57,931 nt of DNA, from the NCBI GenBank assembly GCA_026196225.1, contig JAPHRD010000058.1:1-57931 (forward strand). Direction: 5' to 3'. Every line of letters begins with the position of its first letter. Position 1 is the stretch's first letter. Below are positions 9,601-18,207 of the stretch, one piece after another. This DNA is from Motiliproteus sp. (GTDB lineage: Bacteria; Pseudomonadota; Gammaproteobacteria; Pseudomonadales; Balneatricaceae). The notes beneath the pieces were generated by a model. The model did not search any database. It was not told where the DNA came from and saw only the letters and a program-made list of their open reading frames with translations. A program made the translations under genes and the position numbers.

Positions 9601-10968
9601 TCAGCCCTGAAACTTACTGTACAGGTTGGCTATAAAAATCACCAGAACCGCCACAGGGGAAATATACCGCAGCAAAAAGTGCCAGATCATGTAGCCATTC
9701 ACCGTGGTCAGATGCAACTCATCACGGCTGATTGACGGAGTGATCCGCCACCCCACCAAAATCGCGATGAAGAATCCACCCGCAGGCAACAATAGATTGG
9801 CGGTGACAAAATCCAGCAGATCAAAGAAATTCATCCCCAGAACCAGCCAGTCACTACCAACATTAAACGATGCCAGCGCTCCCAAGCCCAGGGTCCAACC
9901 CACCAAGCCGATCCAGATACAGGCCCGTGCGCGGCTGATCTCATACTGCTCCACCATCCAGGTAACCGCTGGCTCCAGCAACGAAATCGCCGAACTCCAG
10001 GCGGCAATTGCCACCATCAGGAAGAATAGAAATCCAAAAACCTGACCACCCGCCATATTGCCAAACGCCACCGGCAGGGTCACAAACATCAAGCCCGGTC
10101 CTGCACCCGGATCCAACTGATTGGCAAACACAATAGGAAAGATAGCCATACCCGCTACCAGCGCCACCACCGTATCCAGCACGGCAACGGTGATCAAGGT
10201 AGTAGCTATTGAAGACTGCTTAGGCATGTAGGAGCCGTACACCATCATCGCCCCCATCCCCAAACTCAGGGTAAAGAAGGCATGGCCCAGCGCCGTCAAA
10301 ACGCCATCCCAGCTTAACTTGGAAAAATCACTATCAAACAGAAAATGCAGAGACTTGCCAAATGACCCGGTGGTCAGCGCATACATCAGCAACAGAAGCA
10401 GCAATACAAACAGGGACGGCATTAAAATTCGAATCGCTTGCTCAAGCCCCTTGTTCACTCCGCGAATCACCACCGCCATCACCAACACCACAAAGGCGGT
10501 ATGCCAGATGGTCAGGGCCTGAGGGTCGGCTAACAACTGCTCGAACAAACCACTGATATGATCACTGCCAGCACCGGTAAAACTGCCGTTTGCGGCATGA
10601 AACATATAGGCCAGCACCCAGCCGGCCACCACACTATAGAAGGCAAAGATTAAGAAACCGGCCACCGCACCGCCAATACCGATCATCGACCAGCGACTTG
10701 AACGCCCCGCTTCCAACGCCACATCCCTCACCGAATGTACGGGACTTTGACGTCCGCGACGCCCCAACAACACCTCTGCCATCAGGATCGGCACACCAAC
10801 ACAGGCGATACAAGCCAGATAGACCAGCACAAAGGCACCACCACCGTTTTCGCCAACGATGTAGGGAAATTTCCATATATTTCCCAAGCCCACCGCAGAG
10901 CCTGTGGCGGCCAGGATAAATACCCAACGGCTACTCCATGAGCCGCGTACTGAATCATTGTCTTGCAT
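9601..10968 (-). CDS. Sodium-dependent transporter, neurotransmitter:sodium symporter (NSS) family
   Basis: 455 residues, inner-membrane LeuT-fold protein. The first helix has the sodium/substrate-binding motif ATGSAVGLGNIWKFPYIVGENGGGAF. About 11-12 hydrophobic helices follow, as in bacterial NSS proteins (about 450 residues). Substrate is unknown; related proteins import amino acids, notably tryptophan or leucine/alanine. Upstream of ratA on the same strand with a 36-bp gap, so it may be co-transcribed. Confidence 0.9.
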   Translation of the reverse strand: MQDNDSVRGSWSSRWVFILAATGSAVGLGNIWKFPYIVGENGGGAFVLVYLACIACVGVPILMAEVLLGRRGRQSPVHSVRDVALEAGRSSRWSMIGIGGAVAGFLIFAFYSVVAGWVLAYMFHAANGSFTGAGSDHISGLFEQLLADPQALTIWHTAFVVLVMAVVIRGVNKGLEQAIRILMPSLFVLLLLLLMYALTTGSFGKSLHFLFDSDFSKLSWDGVLTALGHAFFTLSLGMGAMMVYGSYMPKQSSIATTLITVAVLDTVVALVAGMAIFPIVFANQLDPGAGPGLMFVTLPVAFGNMAGGQVFGFLFFLMVAIAAWSSAISLLEPAVTWMVEQYEISRARACIWIGLVGWTLGLGALASFNVGSDWLVLGMNFFDLLDFVTANLLLPAGGFFIAILVGWRITPSISRDELHLTTVNGYMIWHFLLRYISPVAVLVIFIANLYSKFQG

Positions 10969-11159
10969 GAACTACTGCCTAATCGATGCTACGAAGCCCG
11001 AATTTTATAGCATTGGTCTTGATTCACAAGGGAATGGTTACTTCAGACTAGACCCAAATCAAGGTCCACAGACAGCCGTCACCGACGCCCCCAAGGGAGC
11101 GAAAACAGTACAACAGCGGTGCTCGCTTTCCCCCAACAGGCCCTATATAATCGCCGCCC

Positions 11160-11636
11160 ATGGCAAAAAAGAAAAAATCCCCCAGCAATAGCGGCACCAT
11201 CGTTCTCAACAAACGAGCCCGCTTTGACTACAGCATCGAAGAAAAATATGAAGCAGGGCTGGTCCTTACCGGATGGGAGGTCAAGAGCCTGCGTGCCAGC
11301 AAGGTACAACTCACCGACTCCTATGTCCTGTTAAAGGACGGCGAAGCCTGGCTGATCGGTGTTCATATCACCCCTCTTCAGACCGCTTCCACCCACGTGG
11401 TGGCGGAACCCGATCGCGCCCGCAAACTGCTACTCAACAAGCGCGAACTGGCGAAACTGTTTGCGGCACGGGAACAGAAAGGCTACACCTGCGTTGCCCT
11501 GGCACTGTACTGGAAAGGCAGCCGGGTAAAATGCGAAATCGGCCTAGCAAAAGGTAAGAAGCAGCACGACAAGCGTGCCGATGAGAAAAGCCGTGACTGG
11601 GGCCGCCAAAAGCAGCGCATCATGGGACGGGGCTAG
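11160..11636 (+). CDS. smpB: SsrA-binding protein SmpB
   Basis: 158 residues, normal size. Binds tmRNA and delivers it to stalled ribosomes for trans-translation. Signatures: [37 protein letters not shown], and the basic tail [21 protein letters not shown] that enters the mRNA channel. No ssrA gene was found in this window. The 3' end overlaps the convergent hypothetical gene by 4 bp. Confidence 0.98.
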   Translation: MAKKKKSPSNSGTIVLNKRARFDYSIEEKYEAGLVLTGWEVKSLRASKVQLTDSYVLLKDGEAWLIGVHITPLQTASTHVVAEPDRARKLLLNKRELAKLFAAREQKGYTCVALALYWKGSRVKCEIGLAKGKKQHDKRADEKSRDWGRQKQRIMGRG

Positions 11637-12049
11637 TTGTCAGCGACCCATTGTTGAAGCTGTCGCTTCCATCCCACGACCTGTTCCGGGGTACTGGCAT
11701 CCAGTCGAAATTCTGATTGAGAATGATTCTGCAGATTCAGTACCAAAATTCGCGGCTCCTGATCCCTATCATTCACATCGATATCCACATCCACCGAAAG
11801 CAACTGATCATAATTGATCAATTCGAAGCGATCCGGATAGGCCAGCGCGATCTGCCGCCGCTGCCGATCAACCAGCAACAGAGGATGGGAGTCGAAGCGC
11901 TGGTCGATGGTGAAACCCTCGGCTTCCAGACGCAGTAGAATTTGATTGCTACGCTCATTCGAATAGAGCCCAATAGCGATAAACACCGCCGCGATAAACG
12001 CAAACATCAACCCTTTATTGCTCAACCCATCTCTCCTGAATCGCAACAC
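11633..12049 (-). CDS. Hypothetical single-pass membrane protein
   Basis: 138 residues from the GTG at 12049. A TTG at 12025 has a better ribosome site (AGGAGA, eight bases) and would give 130 residues. One N-terminal transmembrane helix ([16 protein letters not shown]) is followed by a soluble domain of about 100 residues with alternating beta-like segments and a closing amphipathic helix ([16 protein letters not shown]). I do not recognise the family. It is convergent with smpB and divergent from the GGDEF gene. Confidence 0.7.
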   Translation of the reverse strand: MLRFRRDGLSNKGLMFAFIAAVFIAIGLYSNERSNQILLRLEAEGFTIDQRFDSHPLLLVDRQRRQIALAYPDRFELINYDQLLSVDVDIDVNDRDQEPRILVLNLQNHSQSEFRLDASTPEQVVGWKRQLQQWVADN

Positions 12050-12133
12050 TGTCTAGACTGAATATTAAAGTCTCGGCCATATCGCCCGCTATCACGACTA
12101 TAAACCAAGCAAGACCCCTATAGGGATATTTCC

Positions 12134-13447
12134 GTGTCGGCCAGCAGTCAAACATCAGAATCTTTACAGCATCTGCTTAAATCTCTGTTCCAGTTCGCCG
12201 AACTGGGCTTAGTCATTGTCGACAACCATGACCGTATAATCGACGCCAACACCACCCTGGAGCAGATGTTCGGCTGCCAGGCGGGAGAGCTTAACGGCGA
12301 AAGTGCCCAGCTGTTCTGGATCGGTCCCAACGCAGACAAATATCAGCAGGACTATAAAAAGCATCTAAAACGGCAGCTACACTGGCAAGGCGAAGTACTC
12401 TGCAAGAGCAGCCTGGGACGGATCTTTCCGGTAGAGATGCGCTGGCTGCAGGCTGATGGATCAGACCAATGGCAAATAGGTATTTTTCAGGATCTGACCG
12501 AGCGCCGACGCTGGCAATCACAACTACTAGAGCAACGGGACCGCGCCGAACGTTTCCTGCAGATTTCTCAGGCGATGATCTTATCCCTGGACACCCAAGG
12601 CCAGGTAGTCGAGATCAACCGCCGCGGTTGTGAGCTCCTCGGCTACCCGGAAGCCTTTATCATTGGCAAGCCCTGGTTTGAGTTGGCAATTCCTGAATCA
12701 CAGCGGCAACAACAACAGAATATTTTCGATCGATTATTATCCGGCCAGCTCCCACAATCCCAGGAACTGGAAGGCGAAGTCGTTACCAAAGATGGCAGCA
12801 TTCGCCATATCATCTGGAACCATTCACTGGTACAGAACGAGCTGAATGAAATCACCGGCAGCCTTAGTTCAGGCCACGACAACACCCGCCGCAAGGAAGC
12901 CGAGCAAGAGATTATGCGATTGGCGATGACCGATCATCTCACCGGCTTGGTGAATCGCCGTAGTTTCTACATGCGCTTCAATGAAGCGATCAAAATTGCC
13001 GATCGCAGCGAAATTTTCATCTCGGTCATTACCTTCGATCTCGATCACTTCAAACCGATCAACGACCGTTACGGTCACGATATCGGCGACAAAGTTCTGG
13101 TAAGAGTGGCGGAAATACTGCAAGAGACTTTTAGGGAAAGCGATACCGTTGGCCGTATGGGCGGCGATGAGTTTGCGGTCATCGCCATCGGCACCCACAA
13201 CTATGATGAGATCAGACCACCACTGGAACGGCTGCTCAAAGCACTCAGCCAACCCATGGAGTTCGATGACATTAGCGTTCGAGTGGGAGCGAGTATTGGG
13301 ATTGCACTTTTTCCGGATCACGGCAAGGATCCGGACCAACTGCTACGCAAAGCGGATATGGCACTCTACGAAGCCAAGCGCAAAGGCCGCAACTGCATCC
13401 AGCTATACAATATCAATGAGGACAACGAATCAGCTAGCAATAGCTAA
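12134..13447 (+). CDS. Diguanylate cyclase with two PAS domains
   Basis: 437 residues, no transmembrane helix seen. Two PAS sensor domains occupy about 15-130 (GLVIVDNHDRIIDANTTLEQMFG) and 140-265 (ILSLDTQGQVVEINRRGCELLGYP). A C-terminal GGDEF domain follows (about 270-430) with an intact active site in GRMGGDEFAVIAIG and the upstream ITFDLDHFKPINDRYGHDIGD. It should make cyclic di-GMP from GTP. The usual inhibitory RxxD five residues before GGDEF is not evident. The start is a GTG at 12134. Confidence 0.93.
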   Translation: MSASSQTSESLQHLLKSLFQFAELGLVIVDNHDRIIDANTTLEQMFGCQAGELNGESAQLFWIGPNADKYQQDYKKHLKRQLHWQGEVLCKSSLGRIFPVEMRWLQADGSDQWQIGIFQDLTERRRWQSQLLEQRDRAERFLQISQAMILSLDTQGQVVEINRRGCELLGYPEAFIIGKPWFELAIPESQRQQQQNIFDRLLSGQLPQSQELEGEVVTKDGSIRHIIWNHSLVQNELNEITGSLSSGHDNTRRKEAEQEIMRLAMTDHLTGLVNRRSFYMRFNEAIKIADRSEIFISVITFDLDHFKPINDRYGHDIGDKVLVRVAEILQETFRESDTVGRMGGDEFAVIAIGTHNYDEIRPPLERLLKALSQPMEFDDISVRVGASIGIALFPDHGKDPDQLLRKADMALYEAKRKGRNCIQLYNINEDNESASNS

Positions 13448-13480
13448 GTCGGCAAAGAGAGAAAATTAGGGGGTAGATGT

Positions 13481-13502
13481 GCCGGAGGTTCAGACCTCCG
13501 GC
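13481..13502. terminator. Strong hairpin between the GGDEF gene and ettA
   Basis: A perfect 9-bp G/C-rich stem GCCGGAGGT/ACCTCCGGC with a TCAG tetraloop lies between two convergent genes. There is no clear T run on either side, so it may act as a weak terminator or a transcript-end stabiliser. Confidence 0.6.
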
Positions 13503-13513
13503 CAATACGGCGA

Positions 13514-15205
13514 TTAGTCCGCCAGCTTCTTGTAACGAACCCGGGTAGGCTGAGCGCCTGAATCACCCAATCGTTGCTTCAGGTCCTCTTCATATTCGGT
13601 GTAGTTGCCTTCGAAGAACACCGCCTTACTATCCCCTTCATACGCCAGGATATGGGTGGAGATCCGATCCAGGAACCAACGGTCGTGCGAAATAACTACC
13701 GCACAACCTGGGAAGGCCAACAGCGCTTCTTCCAGAGCACGAAGCGTCTCTACATCAAGGTCGTTGGTAGGTTCGTCCAACAGCAGAACGTTACCACCCT
13801 CTTTCAGCAATTTGGCCAGGTGCAAACGGTTTCGCTCACCACCGGACAGATCCTTAACAAACTTCTGCTGATCGGCACCTTTAAAGTTAAAACGACCCGC
13901 GTAGGCGCGAGAAGAGACCTGGTAATTACCGACAGTGATGGTGTCCTGACCGTCAGAGATCTCATCAAAAACGGTTTTTGATCCATCAAGATCTCGCATT
14001 TGATCGACATAGGCCAGCTTAACCGTCTCGCCGACGACGACTTCACCGGAATCTGGCTGCTCTACGCCACTGATCATTTTGAACAGCGTCGATTTACCGG
14101 CACCGTTACCACCGATCACACCGACGATAGCCCCTTGGGGAATGGTGAAACTCATATCGTCCACCAGCACTTTGTCGCCAAACTTCTTGCCGACGTTGTG
14201 CAGCTCGATCACCTTGTCACCCAGACGAGGTCCGGGTGGGATGTAGATTTCCTGAGTCTCGTTACGCTTCTGGAAGGTCTGCGAACTCATCTCTTCAAAC
14301 TGTTTCAGACGCGCCTTGGATTTGGACTGACGACCTTTGGCACCCTGACGAACCCACTCCAGCTCGGCCTTGATGGTCTTCTGGTGTGCAGCCTCTTGCT
14401 TGGCTTCGGTCTGCAGACGAGCTTCCTTCTGTTCCAGCCAGGAGCTGTAGTTACCTTCGTACGGGATACCGTGGCCACGATCCAGTTCCAGAATCCAGCC
14501 GGCTGCATTGTCGAGGAAGTAACGGTCGTGGGTAATCGCCACCACGGTGCCGGTAAAGTCCACCAGGAACCGCTCTAACCATCCAACCGATTCCGCATCC
14601 AGGTGGTTGGTCGGTTCGTCCAGCAGCAGCATATCGGGCTTGGATAGCAGCAAACGACAGAGCGCAACACGACGACGCTCACCACCCGATAGGTGCTCAA
14701 CCTTGGCATCCCAAGGTGGCAGACGCAGGGCATCGGCAGCCACTTCCATCTGACGTTCAATATTGTGAGCATCCACTGACTGGATGATATTTTCCAGCTT
14801 GGCCTGCTCAGCAGCCAGAGCGTCAAAATCCGCATCGGGCTCGGCGTAAGCAGCATAGACCTCATCCAGTCGAGCCAAAGCGTCCTGGGCTTCTGAAAGA
14901 GCTTCCTCGACCACTTCTTTAACAGTTTTGTTATCGTCCATCTCCGGCTCTTGCTGCAGATAGCCGATATTCAGATCGGGCTGAGGACGAGCTTCACCGA
15001 GGTATTCCTGATCAACACCCGCCATGATTTTGAGCAGTGTCGATTTACCAGAGCCGTTGAGACCGAGAACACCGATCTTGGCACCGGGAAAGAATGAGAG
15101 GGAGATATCTTTAAGGATTTCACGCTTGGGGGGAACAACCTTGCCCACCCGGTTCATGGTGAAGACGTAACTACCGGTTTTTCCATGTTTGTTATCTTTT
15201 GACAC
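13514..15205 (-). CDS. ettA: Energy-dependent translational throttle protein EttA (ABC-F ATPase)
   Basis: 563 residues. ABC-F protein that binds the ribosomal E site and gates elongation according to ATP/ADP. Two ABC domains: Walker A GLNGSGKST and GGNGAGKST; signatures LSGGERRRVAL and LSGGERNRLHL; Walker B DMLLLDEPTNHLD and VLLLDEPTNDLD. The linker and arm region lie between them. The family usually begins near YVFTMNRVGKVVPPKR; here a GTG with AAGGTGAG upstream adds about 11 residues, and no other start is available. Confidence 0.97.
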   Translation of the reverse strand: MSKDNKHGKTGSYVFTMNRVGKVVPPKREILKDISLSFFPGAKIGVLGLNGSGKSTLLKIMAGVDQEYLGEARPQPDLNIGYLQQEPEMDDNKTVKEVVEEALSEAQDALARLDEVYAAYAEPDADFDALAAEQAKLENIIQSVDAHNIERQMEVAADALRLPPWDAKVEHLSGGERRRVALCRLLLSKPDMLLLDEPTNHLDAESVGWLERFLVDFTGTVVAITHDRYFLDNAAGWILELDRGHGIPYEGNYSSWLEQKEARLQTEAKQEAAHQKTIKAELEWVRQGAKGRQSKSKARLKQFEEMSSQTFQKRNETQEIYIPPGPRLGDKVIELHNVGKKFGDKVLVDDMSFTIPQGAIVGVIGGNGAGKSTLFKMISGVEQPDSGEVVVGETVKLAYVDQMRDLDGSKTVFDEISDGQDTITVGNYQVSSRAYAGRFNFKGADQQKFVKDLSGGERNRLHLAKLLKEGGNVLLLDEPTNDLDVETLRALEEALLAFPGCAVVISHDRWFLDRISTHILAYEGDSKAVFFEGNYTEYEEDLKQRLGDSGAQPTRVRYKKLAD

Positions 15206-15272
15206 TTAGACTCACCTTAGTTCTTTTGATTTCAGTGCCTTGCTGATTTCTCTTGAAAGAGCAGAATGTAAA

Positions 15273-15291
15273 GCAGCGTTTGGCAGCGTTT
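15273..15291. repeat. Tandem direct repeat in front of the recombinase operon
   Basis: GCAGCGTTT occurs twice with a 10-bp period (15273-15281 and 15283-15291) in the 132-bp gap between ettA and the first recombinase. One-helical-turn spacing suggests a protein-binding site, for example a recombinase arm site or an autoregulatory operator. A nearby GCGTAAA (15314-15320) recurs at 42090-42096 near the other side of the accessory region. This is suggestive only. Confidence 0.3.
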
Positions 15292-15337
15292 TAGTAATCA
15301 GGTATTGTAGATTGCGTAAACATTAGAGCAGAAGAAT

Positions 15338-16615
15338 ATGGACTACTCAGTCAAAGAAGCAATCATTAGCTCGGCGACGCAATTCGTCTTGTTGCTGGAT
15401 AGTGTGCCCGTATATTACCCGAATCTCTATATCTCACGCGAGCACCGCAAGCGCTCGCCGAACACTCAAAAAGCAATCCTCAATCATCTGACCGTGTTTC
15501 TTGAGTTCCTCAAATACGAGGAAGTGAAGTTTGATAAAGATAGTCTTGAGAAGCGCCTTAGCCTTCGTCCGAAACCTAAGTATCTGGAAGATGGTGAACT
15601 GAGTCGATTTTTTGCCCTTGTGCACTGGAGCAAAAAAGAGGTGCTGGATAAGAAGTTTGCTGGAATTGCTTTGCATCCCAATGCGTATACGGCGATAGGT
15701 CAAGAAACCGCTCTAAAGCGTTGCGAAGTGGCGCGAGACTATATCGCTTTTCTTTATGATCAGTTGGGTGATGATTCCAGCAAAGAAGAGGCTGCTGCGG
15801 AGCTTAAGCGGCGGATGAAGCGAAAGATCAAGGCGGTCAAACCAGCCTGGAAGCGAACTAAGATCGAAGATTTCAAGGGACTCACGGAAGAACAGCGTAC
15901 GCTTTTGTACGACAAACTAGCCCCAGATCACCCCGAAAATCCCTTTCGGAGCGAGGCTGTTCGCTACCGAAACTACATCATGATCTTGCTTGGCCTTGAA
16001 CTCGGGTTGCGTATTTCTGAAATGCTTTTGATCAAACTCGGCGATATCAATTACGACCGATGCACGATCGATGTGGTGAGACCGCCGAGTGGCCTCGATC
16101 AGCGCAAGCCAGCCCCCTCTCTCAAGACGCATGAGCGGAGACTGCCAGCTTCTCCGCTACTCCTGTCTTTCATCCAGACATACCAACGGGAGTATCGATC
16201 TTTGACGCAGGCGCGAAAGCACCCTTTCCTGCTTGTCGCTCATGGCAGGAATAAAGGCGCTGCGTTTGGCTTGGATGGTGCGGCCGATGTGTTTGACACT
16301 CTAAGCAACACCTTTCCTGAATTATCTGACCTCACGGCGCATGTGTTGCGACACGATTCGGTTTACACGCTGCTGTCACAGATGACGACTGAATTGAAGG
16401 GGCTTTCGGTGGAAGATCGCACTCAACAGGTTCAGAAAATCCTTACCTATGCGTTTGGCTGGAAATCGACTTCTGATATGCCAGAGCTTTACGGTGCCAA
16501 GTTCTGGCACGAGCAAGCGAGTGAATTCTTTACCCAGCGACAGGAGCGCTTCTCCGGGCGCTTTGACGGCCTAGCTGGTTTTGGTACACAAAGCGTTACC
16601 AAGGAGGACGCATGA
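15338..16615 (+). CDS. Tyrosine recombinase 1 of a three-recombinase mobile module (TnpA/GmtY-like position)
   Basis: 425 residues. A putative N-terminal SAM-like DNA-binding part (about 50-150) leads into a C-terminal phage-integrase catalytic domain. Catalytic Arg I is in GLELGLRISEM (about residue 225), HxxR is HVLR (about 335-338), a Trp-containing third motif is FGWKST, and the likely nucleophile Tyr is in MPELYGAKF (about 385). The protein should cut and rejoin DNA via a covalent phosphotyrosine. Its stop overlaps the next gene in ATGA, implying translational coupling. The cluster stands divergently against ettA. Exact family name is uncertain: Tn554 tnpA-like, RIT-like and gamma-mobile-trio modules share this layout. 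Confidence 0.85.
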   Translation: MDYSVKEAIISSATQFVLLLDSVPVYYPNLYISREHRKRSPNTQKAILNHLTVFLEFLKYEEVKFDKDSLEKRLSLRPKPKYLEDGELSRFFALVHWSKKEVLDKKFAGIALHPNAYTAIGQETALKRCEVARDYIAFLYDQLGDDSSKEEAAAELKRRMKRKIKAVKPAWKRTKIEDFKGLTEEQRTLLYDKLAPDHPENPFRSEAVRYRNYIMILLGLELGLRISEMLLIKLGDINYDRCTIDVVRPPSGLDQRKPAPSLKTHERRLPASPLLLSFIQTYQREYRSLTQARKHPFLLVAHGRNKGAAFGLDGAADVFDTLSNTFPELSDLTAHVLRHDSVYTLLSQMTTELKGLSVEDRTQQVQKILTYAFGWKSTSDMPELYGAKFWHEQASEFFTQRQERFSGRFDGLAGFGTQSVTKEDA

Positions 16616-18207
16616 ATACATTCACGGACATCACGGCGGCGTCATTGCAGGCCCCTGAAGAGGAGGCAATCCATGCGTGGTTGAACCTGCCTCAGCTTGC
16701 GAAATCTGGACACACCTATATCCCTTCGGCAGATACTTGGAGACCAGATAACACTCAACCTACTATTAATGTGCGAGCGACAATGTTGTTGGTACCTGAG
16801 GCCTGGCAGAATTGGTTGGTTGCGGCATTGGTGTATCGCCTGCGAGAGCGTAAGCAAAACACAATGGCTGAGCTTGCCAGTCTTTTTAAACGATGTGGTG
16901 AAGAGGGGCTGAGTCCTCTAGTCGAGTCGGATTTGCTTGCGATTCGAGAGCGCTTTAGGCCAACGGAATTTGGAATACTGGCTAATTTCATCACATTTTG
17001 GCACGGTTGTGACGAGCTGGCACTTCGCCCAAGCGATGACTTGATAGACGCTTATGCCAACATGCCTCGCAAGAAAAAGACTGGGCGTTGTCCGGTCGCC
17101 AGTTTAGATCCGATTAAGGGGCCTTTTACACCTTACGAAGAGGAGGCGTTGTTTCACTGGGTTTGTGAATTGTATGTTGCTGACCGCCTGCCACTAGTGC
17201 GGTTTGCCTATATGCGACTGATATTCACCTACGGTGCGCGAAACGTCAATTTTCAGCAAATGGTATTTGGTGATATTCAGCGAGATGAAAAAGGCGCTAA
17301 AATTCAGATACCTAAAGCCAAATCCAGAAACGGGCATGCTGGTTTTCGCCATGAATTTCATGGTTTTTGTCTCAGTCAGGAATTCTATCAACTCCTCGCG
17401 GCTTACAAACGCAATGTACTTGAACGGCTGAAACAAGAGTATCCCGGTCGGGCGGATTGGGACTTGGCGATCAATAATGTGCCGCTGTTTCGCCGTGTGC
17501 GTCATGGGAAAGAATTCGATGGTAGCGATCCTGTTATTGTCGATAGCGACCGCCTGAAAGGGCTTGAAGTCGAACCGGATAGCCAATTACACGCCCCTGT
17601 GCGCTCGTTGAGAGGCTGGGTCCTTGCGTTTGCTGCAGCAGATGACCGTCCGATCTCTGAGCGCACGCGCAAGAAAATCCATATCAATCCCCATCGCTTT
17701 CGTTACTCAGTCGGTACCGACATGGCTCGAGAGGGCTATAGCAAATACGCCATTGCTGCGGGACTGACGCAAAAAGACTCGAGGTCTGTGGGAAAATACA
17801 TCAAAACATCGCTACAGATGGCGAAGCGCATTGATGCAAAGCTCAAAGACGAGCTGGCACCGATGCTCAATGCTTTTAATGGCACCATTGTGAGCGATCG
17901 ACAAGCGGCGTATAACGGTGAGCGTGCGGATAGGCAAATCGAAGATCTGGCTGTCTGCGGTTCAGACAGCCAGTGTCACCTGGATGCGCCGTTGACCTGC
18001 TATCCCTGTGCGAAGTTTCAGCCACTGCTTCATGGCGACCACCAACGCGTGCTTGAAGAGCTAGAGCTGCGCCAAGCAATGGCCTTCGGAGGGGATCAAA
18101 ACACCGCTCAGGTCTATGACCGTGCCATTCTGGCGTGCCGCCGTGTGATTCATGACTGCCAACAATTACTCAGTAGGCAAAGCTCGCAAGAGGGAGTTGA
18201 TTCATGA
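16612..18207 (+). CDS. Tyrosine recombinase 2 of the module, with C-terminal Cys-rich segment
   Basis: 531 residues. The catalytic domain spans about 190-400: Arg I in FTYGARNVNF (about 210), H-x-x-R as HRFR in INPHRFRYSVG (361-364) and nucleophile Tyr in SVGKYIKTS (about 396). A Cys/His-rich tail follows (CGSDSQCHLDAPLTCYPCAKF, about 445-465), probably a zinc-binding element; such tails occur in the second and third recombinases of Tn554-type modules. It overlaps both neighbours by 4 bp (ATGA), so the three enzymes are made together and may act as a heteromeric complex. Confidence 0.85.
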   Translation: MNTFTDITAASLQAPEEEAIHAWLNLPQLAKSGHTYIPSADTWRPDNTQPTINVRATMLLVPEAWQNWLVAALVYRLRERKQNTMAELASLFKRCGEEGLSPLVESDLLAIRERFRPTEFGILANFITFWHGCDELALRPSDDLIDAYANMPRKKKTGRCPVASLDPIKGPFTPYEEEALFHWVCELYVADRLPLVRFAYMRLIFTYGARNVNFQQMVFGDIQRDEKGAKIQIPKAKSRNGHAGFRHEFHGFCLSQEFYQLLAAYKRNVLERLKQEYPGRADWDLAINNVPLFRRVRHGKEFDGSDPVIVDSDRLKGLEVEPDSQLHAPVRSLRGWVLAFAAADDRPISERTRKKIHINPHRFRYSVGTDMAREGYSKYAIAAGLTQKDSRSVGKYIKTSLQMAKRIDAKLKDELAPMLNAFNGTIVSDRQAAYNGERADRQIEDLAVCGSDSQCHLDAPLTCYPCAKFQPLLHGDHQRVLEELELRQAMAFGGDQNTAQVYDRAILACRRVIHDCQQLLSRQSSQEGVDS

